Origin: Sulfolobus sp. UBA167 | Lineage (GTDB): Archaea; Thermoproteota; Thermoprotei_A; Sulfolobales; Sulfolobaceae | Assembly: GCA_002495845.1 (NCBI GenBank) | Contig: DAHF01000042.1 | Span: 258-20,286 of the forward strand | DNA length: 20,029 nt | Reading direction: 5' to 3' | In this document: positions 1 to 7,033 of the stretch, one piece after another | Numbering within the stretch: the stretch's first letter is position 1 | Layout of the letters: each line of letters opens with the position of its first letter | Program-made: the position numbers and the translations under genes | Notes under the pieces: model-generated | What the model was told of the DNA's origin: nothing | The model's database searches: none | Seen by the model: only the letters and a program-made list of their open reading frames with translations

Positions 1-2
1 CA

Positions 3-963
3 AAGGTCTATACTATAGACACTGCGATCGGGAAAGATCCCTTCACATACCTTATACACCAGGAGGAAGCGGTTCTAGGATATTTCTTAAGTTCACCTTC
101 ATCTTTCGTGAGCGGAGTAATGAAAGGCTACCACTTGAAGTTCACTGATGGAAGCGACGAAATTGAACTGGACTTAGTTAACTTGTCATCTTCATTAGCG
201 GGACAGCTCTACGCCTCAGCGAAGTCTTCATCTCATATGTGTCGACCTCTAAAGGGGACTTATACTACGGATTCTATAGCGGTAGAGGTTACTGCGCAAT
301 TATAGGCTCTGTTTCTACTTACATGATCAACATCTTCTTCAAACCAGTACAGAGTAAAACGGCAATGACCAAAGTACTCGAGGACGTAGCTACTAACTTA
401 GGTCTCTCTCCGTCATCGACAGTCTCTACCAAGAAGCCGATCGTTACTGTGGCTCCAAAGGAGATCAAGCTACCTTTCAACCTCAACCTGACTTCCAGTG
501 AAGTGACGTATTAGGAAACAATTGGACTTTTGATCCATCATGTACGCTTAACGCATCGATATCTAATGGAAATGCTCAATACTTGTTCTATAACGGGAAG
601 TTCTATAACGTAAGCATAGTCAAGTTCTCCTCTGATGACCCTATGTACTACTTGTCAGGAAACATCAAGGACTCATTGAACGTTTCCATTGATGACGTTT
701 ATTACTACGGAAACACATCCTATATGCAGATAGTGACTTTCGAGTACAACAACACGCAGTTTCAAGCTTACGTGCTCAACGTGTCAAGCTCCATAATGAA
801 CTTGTTGCCATCTTCAGGTGTCCACGCGTCAAAGTATGACACGATAATCAGCTTCAAGTACCAAGGCTTGCTGATGAATGTCTATGTTGGGACTGAGACC
901 AATAGTACACAACAGTCGCAGATAATGAACATCCTAAAGGATGCTCTTGATTTAGACCAATAA
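3..963 (+). pseudogene. Secreted sequon-rich surface-type protein, 5' truncated, two frameshifts
   Basis: A single protein can be read through three frames: frame 3 from the window edge to about 224, frame 2 from about 224 to 511, and frame 1 from about 500 to the stop at 961-963. Each join is a shift of -1. The joined product is about 320 residues and starts upstream of the window. It has about ten N-x-S/T sequons, eight of them in the last 150 residues (for example NWT, NAS, NVS, NTS, NNT, NST), and is rich in Y, S, T and N, as in exported Sulfolobales glycoproteins. A segment near residue 90 (YMINIFFKPVQ...VLEDVATNLGL) resembles the C-terminus (LLMNVYVGTET...ILKDALDLD), which suggests two related domains. 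No catalytic motif is visible. The shifts could be true decay, sequencing error, or programmed; I favour decay or error. Function unknown. Confidence 0.55.
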
Positions 964-964
964 C

Positions 965-1000
965 TATTTTTTAACAATGCTTCTTTTTTTCTTTCTCTTG
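965..1000 (+). terminator. T-rich terminator
   Basis: Two oligo-T tracts (965-972 and 983-990) within a pyrimidine run follow directly after the stop at 961-963. Crenarchaeal termination typically occurs at such T-runs without a hairpin. Confidence 0.5.
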
Positions 1001-1237
1001 CAAAATGAATTTTCGTCCCTTTTCCTAGATCTTCCTTCCTTATCCCTATGCTTTCATGTTTATAATGTGATGACGCGGATGTCAAAGCGTGAGAGGTCTC
1101 TCTTCACTTCGAGACAAAAGACCAGTAGGGGAAAAACATTTGCTAAACACTCTATTTTAGATCTTCCCTTAACGAGAGTTAGTGGGGCGAAAGACTTCCT
1201 TAATGATAGATCACAGACACAAATCAGTGATAATAGG
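1001..1237. other. Gene-poor spacer
   Basis: No convincing gene is seen. Two short similar stretches, TAGATCTTCCTTCCTTA near 1027 and TAGATCTTCCCTTAACG near 1158, form an imperfect direct repeat. A TTTATAAT box sits at about 1059-1066, but any start at 1086-1092 would lie inside the only open frame here (MTRMSKRERS... from 1070), so that small basic frame is not supported as a gene. Confidence 0.4.
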
Positions 1238-1247
1238 TTTTAAATAT
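1238..1247 (+). promoter_or_regulatory. TATA box of the CBS gene
   Basis: TTTTAAATAT centred near 1242 lies about 26-27 bp before the ATG at 1270, the spacing expected for a leaderless Sulfolobales transcript. Confidence 0.55.
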
Positions 1248-1269
1248 GTATATGATCAGATGAATATTA

Positions 1270-1662
1270 ATGGACGTAGGAGAACTTATAAAAAGAGAAC
1301 CGGTAAAGGTTACCCCAGATTCTTCTTTGAGAGAAGCATGCGTAATAATGAAGAGGGAAGGAGTCGGTTCTCTGCTTGTAGAGTTAGGAGGTAACCCGGT
1401 GGGTTTCTTCACAGAAAGAGATGTGATAAATGCGATAGCAGACGGAATTTCGCTTGACGAGAAGGTCTCCTCAGTGATGACGCAAGGCGTTGTCACAATA
1501 CAAGCGGATAAGGACGTGTCTGAGGCAATACTCCTCATGAATAACGAGGGAATAAGACACCTAGTGGTTGTAGACGGGCAGGGAAAGGTGATAGGTGTAA
1601 TCTCCATGAGAGAGGCTGCGTGGGCCCTGAACTCCATGACCCTAGACTCCTCTGCTTGGTAA
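1270..1662 (+). CDS. Two-CBS-domain protein (Bateman module)
   Basis: A 130-residue protein made of a tandem CBS pair and nothing else: CBS1 about residues 5-60, CBS2 about 68-121. Each carries the usual pattern of a hydrophobic strand, a small/polar residue and an acidic turn (GFFTERDV at 46-53; GVISMREA at 109-116). Stand-alone CBS pairs bind adenosine nucleotides or S-adenosylmethionine and work as sensors of energy state on a partner enzyme or transporter; the partner cannot be told from sequence. The start follows from the TATA box 26 bp upstream (leaderless) and from the domain beginning at residue 5. The downstream DUF5752/treT operon has its own TATA box, so co-transcription is not needed. 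The alternative name 'signal transduction protein with CBS domains' is equivalent. Confidence 0.9.
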   Translation: MDVGELIKREPVKVTPDSSLREACVIMKREGVGSLLVELGGNPVGFFTERDVINAIADGISLDEKVSSVMTQGVVTIQADKDVSEAILLMNNEGIRHLVVVDGQGKVIGVISMREAAWALNSMTLDSSAW

Positions 1663-1671
1663 TATACCACG

Positions 1672-1679
1672 TTTATAAA
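1672..1679 (+). promoter_or_regulatory. TATA box of the DUF5752-treT operon
   Basis: TTTATAAA inside the perfect 10-bp palindrome GTTTATAAAC (1671-1680). Its centre is about 28 bp before the ATG at 1704, so the transcript would have a leader of only a few bases. It is a strong archaeal TATA match. Confidence 0.7.
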
Positions 1680-1703
1680 CAATAAAAGAGAATTTTATGC
1701 GAA

Positions 1704-2354
1704 ATGGATCTCTACAGTTACGGTAAAGGCATACCCTTCGTTTTTCAAGGTGCCTATTACCCTAAGAAATACTCGAAACTGAAAGCAACTAATTTAGCCC
1801 AGCTCGCAGACGGGATAACTAAAGCTGACAAATACTCCATCTTCTACCACATGTTCCATCCGATATTTACGTCCCATCTCGTGGCTGAGGACTTACCTAA
1901 CGACTTCGCAGTATGGATAGACCAAGCCCTAGGGCTCAGGGAACTTGCAGAAAAGGTGGCTGATTTATCAGGGGCTGAACCCAAAACCGCAGAAGACGTT
2001 AGAAAGGATCTCTTTAATACGATCAACTCATACAAGAGCGTCAGAGAAGGTCTTAGGGAGTTCGTTTTCGTGTCATGCTATCCCATAGTTTACGATACAG
2101 GAAAGAGGGCATCGACCTTGGCTGAATTCCTGGACACATTAGCTACAGTAGATTCAAGGTCTGTCGTATGGCATTTTGTATCGAAAAGAATACTCGGAAT
2201 GAGCTCTAAGAACGACTTTTCAATGTGGTTGGAAGAGAACTTCGGACTCAAGGACATCTCTTACAAGTTATCCTCAATAGACCCTCAGACATACACAAAC
2301 GAAGAGAAGCTCAGAGAAGACTTAATCAAGAACTTAGAGGAGGAGCTGTTATGA
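1704..2354 (+). CDS. DUF5752-like protein, first gene of trehalose synthase operon
   Basis: A 216-residue soluble protein that I match, from memory of family pattern and context, to DUF5752, found beside TreT-type glycosyltransferases. The sequence shows an internal duplication: residues about 10-108 and 118-212 align throughout (PFVFQGAYYP / FVFVSCYPIV; SIFYHMF / SVVWHFV; NDFAVWIDQALGLREL / NDFSMWLEENFGLKDI; TAEDVRKDL / NEEKLREDL). The first copy keeps histidines (YH at 48-49, SHL at 58-60) that the second partly lacks. No known catalytic signature. Its stop overlaps the treT start (ATGA), and a GAGGAGGAG Shine-Dalgarno sequence for treT lies in its last codons, so the two are translationally coupled. 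A role in trehalose metabolism, such as partner or regulator of TreT, is inferred from context only. Start chosen by the TATA box at 1672-1679. Confidence 0.8.
   Translation: MDLYSYGKGIPFVFQGAYYPKKYSKLKATNLAQLADGITKADKYSIFYHMFHPIFTSHLVAEDLPNDFAVWIDQALGLRELAEKVADLSGAEPKTAEDVRKDLFNTINSYKSVREGLREFVFVSCYPIVYDTGKRASTLAEFLDTLATVDSRSVVWHFVSKRILGMSSKNDFSMWLEENFGLKDISYKLSSIDPQTYTNEEKLREDLIKNLEEELL
2337..2345 (+). promoter_or_regulatory. Shine-Dalgarno site deciding the treT start
   Basis: GAGGAGGAG ends 5 nt before the ATG at 2351. The open frame extends 42 codons further upstream inside the DUF5752 gene, but this site, the ATGA overlap and family length argue for 2351. Confidence 0.75.
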
Positions 2355-3550
2355 TAGAGAAGTATGCATCAATCGTCGGAGAACAGGAGATAGACGGAAT
2401 AGTGAAGATAGCCGAGAAGCTTAAGGGTATCTCAATCTTAAACGTCAACTCGACCAAGGCTGGAGGTGGAGTAGCTGAGATCCTCAACAGAATGGTCCCG
2501 CTTATGAAGGACCTAGGGATAAACGTGGACTGGAAGGTGATAAGAGGTGACTCGGAGTTCTTCAACGTGACTAAGGCTTTCCATAATTCGCTTCAGAACG
2601 GCGCTGGAAACCTCACTGATGAACACTTCAAGATATACGACAAATGGCAGGAGATAAACTCCACAGAAGTTCCTCTCGACTACGACGTCATGTTCATCCA
2701 CGACCCTCAACCTGCTGGATTGGTGAAATATAGGAAGAACAACACTTGGATTTGGAGGTGCCACATAGACATTTCAAACCCCTATCCTCCTACATGGAAG
2801 TTCCTGAGCCAGTACGTTTCACAGTATAAGAGCATGATAATCTCCGTTCCTTCCTTCGGTAGAGATGATTTGGAGATCCCACAGTTCATCATTCCACCTT
2901 CAATAGACCCGCTCTCGGTGAAGAACTCTCAAATTCACGACGTCACAGTCAGGAGGGTTCTGAAGAAATACGACATCAAGGAAGACAAACCCATCATCAC
3001 TCAGGTGTCGCGATTCGATAGGGCTAAAGACCCTATAGGGGTCATCAAGGCGTTCAAGCTCACTAGAAACCACGTGGACTCCCAACTGGTCTACGTCGGC
3101 AGTCCGGCATCTGACGACCCTGAGGGAGAGATAGTGTACAACGAAGTAGTCAAAGAGGTCGACGGGGAAAAGGACATACATCTTCTCATGTTACCTCCTG
3201 GAAGCGACTTGGAAATAAACGCGTTTCAAAGGGCTTCCTCACTAGTAATGCAGAAGTCTATCAAGGAAGGATTCGGGTTGACCGTGAGCGAGGCACTGTG
3301 GAAGGAAAGACCCGTAATAGGGGGGAACACGGGTGGAATACCACTTCAAGTAATTCACGGAGTCACTGGTTATCTAGTTGATAGCATAGAAGGAGCTTCC
3401 CATTACATGACTTTCCTGTTGAAAAACAAGGACTACGGATCGCTTCTGGGGAGCAGGGGAAAGGAGCACGTTAGACAGAACTTCTTGATAACGAGAGAGT
3501 TAAGGGATTACTTGCTGACTGTTCTATACTCAATGGGCAAGTCGCTCTAA
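2351..3550 (+). CDS. treT: Trehalose glycosyltransferring synthase (GT4 family)
   Basis: A 399-residue cytosolic retaining glycosyltransferase of family GT4, close to the usual TreT length (about 400-415). TreT transfers glucose from an NDP-glucose (ADP- or UDP-glucose) to glucose, giving trehalose, a compatible solute and reserve. The N-terminal Rossmann domain has the characteristic STKAGGGVAEILNRM (34-48), HDPQPAGLV (117-125) and WRCHID (135-140). The C-terminal domain has VSRFDRAKDP (219-228) and the donor-site EX7E motif in EGFGLTVSE (E306, E314) followed by GGNTGGIPLQV (324-334). The preceding DUF5752-like gene overlaps the start by ATGA, so the two are coupled. Start at 2351 rather than the longer frame from 2225, as argued at the ribosome-binding site. 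A related trehalose phosphorylase or other GT4 cannot be excluded by eye, but the acceptor-side motifs fit TreT. Confidence 0.85.
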   Translation: MIEKYASIVGEQEIDGIVKIAEKLKGISILNVNSTKAGGGVAEILNRMVPLMKDLGINVDWKVIRGDSEFFNVTKAFHNSLQNGAGNLTDEHFKIYDKWQEINSTEVPLDYDVMFIHDPQPAGLVKYRKNNTWIWRCHIDISNPYPPTWKFLSQYVSQYKSMIISVPSFGRDDLEIPQFIIPPSIDPLSVKNSQIHDVTVRRVLKKYDIKEDKPIITQVSRFDRAKDPIGVIKAFKLTRNHVDSQLVYVGSPASDDPEGEIVYNEVVKEVDGEKDIHLLMLPPGSDLEINAFQRASSLVMQKSIKEGFGLTVSEALWKERPVIGGNTGGIPLQVIHGVTGYLVDSIEGASHYMTFLLKNKDYGSLLGSRGKEHVRQNFLITRELRDYLLTVLYSMGKSL

Positions 3551-3575
3551 ATTTTCTTTTAATTTAATTTAATTT
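3551..3575 (+). terminator. T-rich terminator after treT
   Basis: An ATTTTCTTTT tract followed by repeated TTTAA units immediately after the treT stop codon, consistent with T-run termination. Confidence 0.45.
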
Positions 3576-3688
3576 CCGAAATGATCCATGTGATTTTCAT
3601 CAGATGTATAAAAATTTTTGTTGATGATTTTCTGAAGAATTAAAAGAAAGGTTTACTTTTAATTAATCCAAAGTTTAGAAGGTGCAAG

Positions 3689-3697
3689 TTATAAACT
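3689..3697 (+). promoter_or_regulatory. TATA box of the winged-helix gene
   Basis: TTATAAACT, preceded by CAAG as a possible BRE, lies about 27-30 bp before the ATG at 3721, implying a nearly leaderless transcript. A second A/T tract (TTTTTATTT) overlaps its 3' side. Confidence 0.5.
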
Positions 3698-3720
3698 TTT
3701 TATTTAACTAAAGTGATTTA

Positions 3721-4053
3721 ATGCCAATAAGAAGAAGCTCTATTTGCCTAGAAATGGAGATTATATCTACGATTGGTTCGGGCTACAAAACCAAGCCCTC
3801 GATCATAAAGAAGTTGAGAATAAACTCTGTTATATTTGAAAGATACATTTCCAACCTAGTAAAGAAAGGAATAGTAGAGCAGAGAGAAAGCAGATATTTC
3901 GAACTTACAGAGAAAGGATTAACTCTGTTAATAAAAATAAAAAAAATGTATGAAATTTCTCACAGCATTAATTTTTTAGAACAAGAAGTTAGGAGATATC
4001 TGGAGATGAGAAATTCAGAAGAGCTTGAAGTACCTAATCGACCTACTCAATGA
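3721..4053 (+). CDS. Small winged-helix DNA-binding protein (HTH_45-like)
   Basis: A 110-residue protein. Residues about 8-70 form a winged helix: helix 1 (CLEMEIISTIGSG), helix 2 (TKPSIIKKLRI), recognition helix (SVIFERYISNLVKKGIV) and a wing ending in YFELTEKG (64-71), followed by a long helix that would dimerise. This is the pattern of the small archaeal regulators grouped as HTH_45 (PF14947). It is probably a DNA-binding regulator; the target is unknown. Its 3' end overlaps the next gene by 29 nt, so the two are likely expressed together. The coding sequence is much richer in A/T than treT (for example around 3930-3980), which hints at different ancestry. A second protein of the same type lies at 16628-16918 on the minus strand. 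Confidence 0.75.
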   Translation: MPIRRSSICLEMEIISTIGSGYKTKPSIIKKLRINSVIFERYISNLVKKGIVEQRESRYFELTEKGLTLLIKIKKMYEISHSINFLEQEVRRYLEMRNSEELEVPNRPTQ

Positions 4054-4609
4054 CCTCTCTGAGGGAAAAAAGCTCACTAAGTATGAGGTGAGAAGGAGGA
4101 TAGGAGCCTCCTACATGAGGTTCCTCACAGACATAGGCTTGCTCGTAAAGGACGAACGTGAAGTATCAGTGAACATCGAAATGTTAAACCAAGGAATAAT
4201 TTATAAGGTAGTCAAGGAAGTAAAGGTGGATAGTCTAGGAAACAAGGAATCTATTACTAAGGTCTTTTCGTTGAAGGACACGAAGATGGTTATGGAGAAA
4301 AAGAAGGAGAGCTTTCCGCTTTTCTATCCATTAAATTTGCAAGAAAGCCTGAGGAGATTCAACAGTAGGCGTAGCTATGCCGGAGCCTTTGTGCCTTATG
4401 CGTATTCCTTGTCGATAAGGGTAAGACTATCCTTCACTCCCAAAGAGGTGTTTGTGTTCCATTCAGAGAAAGCCAAGGATGACGAAACGCCTTTGGATCC
4501 AGTCCCAATCGGGGAACCCAGAGCCCACGATTCTAGAACTTTCTACTACAACTTCAGAATGGTCAGGAGAGGGGGATATTTCATAGGATGGATTCCACCA
4601 GACTCATAG
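4025..4609 (+). CDS. Hypothetical protein with putative N-terminal HTH, overlapping upstream regulator
   Basis: 194 residues from a TTG at 4025, the only start before the in-frame stop at 4007-4009; the next candidate is the ATG at 4115 (residue 31). It overlaps the upstream winged-helix gene by 29 nt in another frame. Residues about 3-45 look like a compact helical or winged-helix segment (YEVRRRIGASYMRFLTDIG; LLVKDEREV). The middle is beta-rich, and the C-terminal half is rich in aromatic and basic residues (FNSRRSYAGAFVPYAYSLS; FYYNFRMVRRGGYFIGWIP). No membrane segment, signal peptide or catalytic motif is seen. I do not recognise the family. The overlap suggests joint function with the regulator at 3721, but this is inference. 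The start is uncertain. Confidence 0.6.
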   Translation: MKYLIDLLNDLSEGKKLTKYEVRRRIGASYMRFLTDIGLLVKDEREVSVNIEMLNQGIIYKVVKEVKVDSLGNKESITKVFSLKDTKMVMEKKKESFPLFYPLNLQESLRRFNSRRSYAGAFVPYAYSLSIRVRLSFTPKEVFVFHSEKAKDDETPLDPVPIGEPRAHDSRTFYYNFRMVRRGGYFIGWIPPDS

Positions 4610-4663
4610 GCAATGACCCTAAAAACGTTAAGTCCTCGACCTCTCCACATCTCGCCTTTTACA

Positions 4664-5569
4664 TCAACGGAACAAGTTAATCGAGGAAAAGAAGCTATTT
4701 AACGCTTTACCTACTTCTCTGTCCACGCTTACGTTTACTTTAACTTCATCATAGGGTGTACAGCTCAGGGAAAGCTTCTTCTCATTAAACTTTATTGTGA
4801 TTTCTGACCTAGAGGTCTCAATTGAAACCTTCTCTGGTCCTGACTCATTAGTAGAGTAGTTCGTCACCCCCTTCTCTGTCACTGTAATTATTACTTTTGA
4901 GAACTCACTTATTTTATTGTTGAAGATGACCTGCCCCTTACCTAGAATTAAATAATACATCCAGAGCTTTATCACGAAGAGGTCCTTGTCTACCCTCCTG
5001 ATATTATATTCCTCATCACCGAAGACTGAACAGCCCCTCATTCCGATACATACCTGAGGCCCGAATATGTAAACTCCGTTCTCAGCCATTTCATTGTACT
5101 TATCAGCAGGCCTGAAGAGTGGTTCCTTATCTATGAAGTATCCATTCCCTATCTCTATAAGCTTTGAAGGAGGCAAATAGATGATTGAGTCTTCAGGCAT
5201 GTCCGTGAAGTTGACGTGACTAGGCAGGCCTCCCCTCCATATGCTATAAACACCTTCAGCAGTCTTGTGCACTTCCTTGACGGGGTTCGTGTTGTAAAGT
5301 GAAGCGTATATTTTCTCTCCTTCATCGAGCTTCCCTATTACCAAAGCCCTGAATGCAGGGGTTAACATCGAAATGTATGGCATTATCTCCTTGTAGTTCT
5401 TAATCCTCTTTATTATTCCGTTCCTGACTACGTAAACCTCGTTCTCGTCGCTTATCTGTACTTCCAGCTCGCACATCTCAGCACTTCCTTTAACGCATTG
5501 CCTATATACCATATAATTAATTACTTTCTTATCTCCTCTTAATAATATTTTGTATCTAGCTTGACGCAT
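4664..5569 (-). CDS. Orphan hypothetical protein, predicted soluble and beta-rich
   Basis: 301 residues on the minus strand, converging on the gene that ends at 4609. No signal peptide, obvious membrane segment or known catalytic motif; one moderately hydrophobic stretch lies near residues 200-208 (LWMYYLILG). Alternating polar/hydrophobic stretches suggest a beta-rich fold. Short marks that may help a search: SIWRGGLPSH (108-117), IIYLPPSKLIEIGNGYF (128-144), GPQVCIGMRGCSVFGDEE (about 170-187). Cysteines near 25, 33, 174 and 180 form no metal motif. The start is doubtful. No TATA-like box sits upstream of the ATG at 5569, whereas AATATTATTAA (5539-5549) lies about 30 bp before an internal ATG at 5512 (residue 20), so the true protein may be 282 residues. 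I do not recognise it. Confidence 0.65.
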   Translation of the reverse strand: MRQARYKILLRGDKKVINYMVYRQCVKGSAEMCELEVQISDENEVYVVRNGIIKRIKNYKEIMPYISMLTPAFRALVIGKLDEGEKIYASLYNTNPVKEVHKTAEGVYSIWRGGLPSHVNFTDMPEDSIIYLPPSKLIEIGNGYFIDKEPLFRPADKYNEMAENGVYIFGPQVCIGMRGCSVFGDEEYNIRRVDKDLFVIKLWMYYLILGKGQVIFNNKISEFSKVIITVTEKGVTNYSTNESGPEKVSIETSRSEITIKFNEKKLSLSCTPYDEVKVNVSVDREVGKALNSFFSSINLFR

Positions 5570-5587
5570 TATCTATTTAGACATAGC

Positions 5588-5758
5588 TTAGACGAAGGAA
5601 CTCGCTATTTTTCTGATCATTTTTAAGAAGGAAAGTGCTGAGATAACGAGCAACACGACTGGTCTAAAAACGCCTCCTGGAATTGGAAGAGAGTAGACCT
5701 CCACTCCAGTTGCATTCAATCCGAGGAAGGAGTACAAAATTAGACTTAGTATCTCTGC
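5588..5758 (-). pseudogene. Possible remnant: C-terminus of a tail-anchored exported protein
   Basis: On the minus strand, 56 codons stay open and end in a stop at 5588-5590. They read like the end of a Sulfolobales exported protein: a sequon (LNATGVEVYSLPIPGG), then one hydrophobic helix (RPVVLLVISALSFLKMI) and a short basic tail. There is no start codon; a stop lies at 5759-5761. A second minus-strand frame just upstream (about 5768-5840) also reads protein-like (FDITTVKNQTILKIASG), as if frameshifted. Function lost if so. The opposite strand also reads partly protein-like, so this call is tentative. Confidence 0.3.
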
Positions 5759-5774
5759 CTAATTCTCTTACTGA

Positions 5775-5915
5775 GGCATTGCTGTTCTTCCTGACGCGAT
5801 TTTCAATATCGTTTGGTTTTTCACAGTGGTTATATCAAAGGATAGACTCATCGACGAAGGGTACATTGAGGGAGAGGAAGACTATACCCCCTACGCATCT
5901 TCACGTCTAAAGTAG
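5775..5915 (+). pseudogene. Possible remnant: C-terminus of a membrane transporter
   Basis: A 46-codon plus-strand frame reads LPDAIFNIVWFFTVVISKDR followed by an acidic tail (LIDEGYIEGEEDYTPYASS), stop at 5913-5915. One hydrophobic helix plus a charged tail resembles the end of a permease, but I cannot name the family. The same frame upstream carries stops at about 5694, 5760 and 5772, so it is not an intact gene. It partly lies opposite the minus-strand remnant; at most one of the two is likely right at any base. Confidence 0.3.
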
Positions 5916-6160
5916 CCAATCTCAAAGAGACTAGACCATTCGTGACAAATTGAGGAAATTGAAGAGGTCATGAGAATATGAGAATCTTAAGGCCTTCCTA
6001 TAAGCTAATACAGCATATCTTGATCCTGCAGAAGATTAGTTCACCTCCCGCAATATGCTAAACTAGGGTAACCGCGTTAGAGTCCACAAGGAAAAAGGAC
6101 AAAACATTAACTTGAGATTAGTATTTAGAAAAAGTAAGGAGAGAACGTTTGCAAGACCTC
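5916..6160. other. Gene-poor spacer
   Basis: No gene or RNA seen. A 7-bp inverted repeat, AGCATAT at 6012-6018 and ATATGCT at 6053-6059, has a 34-nt loop and is probably chance. All frames are broken; together with 5588-5915 the stretch looks like decaying coding DNA. Confidence 0.4.
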
Positions 6161-7033
6161 TCATACGGTGGACTTGTGTATCTGCCCTAGCCTCTTTCTT
6201 GGTCTCACTTTTCCTATCCCTCCTTTCACCCTCGACAGTCCTATTCCAAGCGTCATTAATCCAAGCCCTGATATGGAATAGAATGAAGGTATACTATAAG
6301 ATAAGACCGACTGGATAGCAGTAGTGAAAATAGGGATTGAATAGCTCGCCACGGTCACCTTGTTGACTTTCTCATACTTCATCATCACGTTCCAAAGCAG
6401 GAAAGTCACGGATCCGCCTAAGGTACTCACGAAAAGCAGGTCTGTAAACTCGTTGGCGGTGAAGGCAATCTGAGCCCCGAATATAGGAGAGACCACCAGC
6501 ATCATGAGCCCACCTATCAGGAGCTGAGACGTGTTAACTACCATAGGGTCCATGTCCTTCATTTTCCTGTAATATACAGTATATGAAGCCCAGAAGATTG
6601 CGTTCACTAACGTGAGGATCGCTCCCTCCAACTCGAAGCCTTTCATTAGCGGGATACTGTAAATTCCTAACCCTATCGAAGCTACTGCCAGCCCCGCTAT
6701 TTCCTCCTTCTGAGGTATCTCCTTTATGAGGAAGAGCGCTATTGGCAAAGAGAAGATCGGCATGGAATAACTCAATACCGCAGACTCGCTTGGAGAGACA
6801 TAAATTAGCCCATAACCCCAGAGGACAGAGCTTATCGAAGTGAGCAAGGCTAAGATCACGGTGTCCTTGTTTATGACGATCTTTCTAACCAAGAGGAGAA
6901 GAGGAAGTCCTGCTATTATATACCTGACCCCCATGAAGAAAACAGGAGAGGAGTGCTCCACCCCGTCCTTGGCAAAGTAAAAAGCTAAAGTAGAAAAAAT
7001 TATATAAGGAATTAGATATTTTGCTATATTCAT
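6161..7033 (-). CDS. DMT-superfamily permease (EamA family)
   Basis: A 290-residue integral membrane protein with about ten hydrophobic helices in two homologous halves, the layout of the EamA/RhaT branch of the drug/metabolite transporter superfamily. The first EamA repeat spans about residues 5-130 (ending LAVASIGLGIYSIPL), the second about 138-270 (ending ISGLGLMTLGIGLSR). The P-S-E segment in GLIYVSPSESAVLSYSMPIF is typical of the family's first repeat. Members export or import small metabolites such as amino acids, nucleosides or drugs; the substrate here cannot be deduced. The C-terminus has a basic tail after residue 270 (VKGGIGKVRPRKRLGQ), likely cytoplasmic. The gene stands alone; the upstream 500 bp lacks an intact gene. 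A CTTTAAAAAC box at about 7066-7074 is a candidate TATA element. Confidence 0.88.
   Translation of the reverse strand: MNIAKYLIPYIIFSTLAFYFAKDGVEHSSPVFFMGVRYIIAGLPLLLLVRKIVINKDTVILALLTSISSVLWGYGLIYVSPSESAVLSYSMPIFSLPIALFLIKEIPQKEEIAGLAVASIGLGIYSIPLMKGFELEGAILTLVNAIFWASYTVYYRKMKDMDPMVVNTSQLLIGGLMMLVVSPIFGAQIAFTANEFTDLLFVSTLGGSVTFLLWNVMMKYEKVNKVTVASYSIPIFTTAIQSVLSYSIPSFYSISGLGLMTLGIGLSRVKGGIGKVRPRKRLGQIHKSTV

Noticed and set aside
1067..1120. C/D-box sRNA candidate beginning at a GTGATGA C-box
   Set aside because: No CTGA D' or D box follows at the required spacing, and no C' box is seen.
977..1243. 88-residue plus-strand frame with a poly-Phe/Leu N-terminus
   Set aside because: It starts inside the T-rich terminator of the preceding gene, and its inner ATG at 1070 has no promoter at usable distance.
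2225..2350. Upstream extension of treT by 42 codons
   Set aside because: It runs through the DUF5752 gene in another frame; the Shine-Dalgarno site and family N-terminus support the ATG at 2351.
5683..5910. 75-residue plus-strand frame beginning MEESRPPLQL
   Set aside because: Another frame of the same stretch (5775-5915) gives a much more protein-like membrane-helix reading; no promoter or homologue is recognised for this one.
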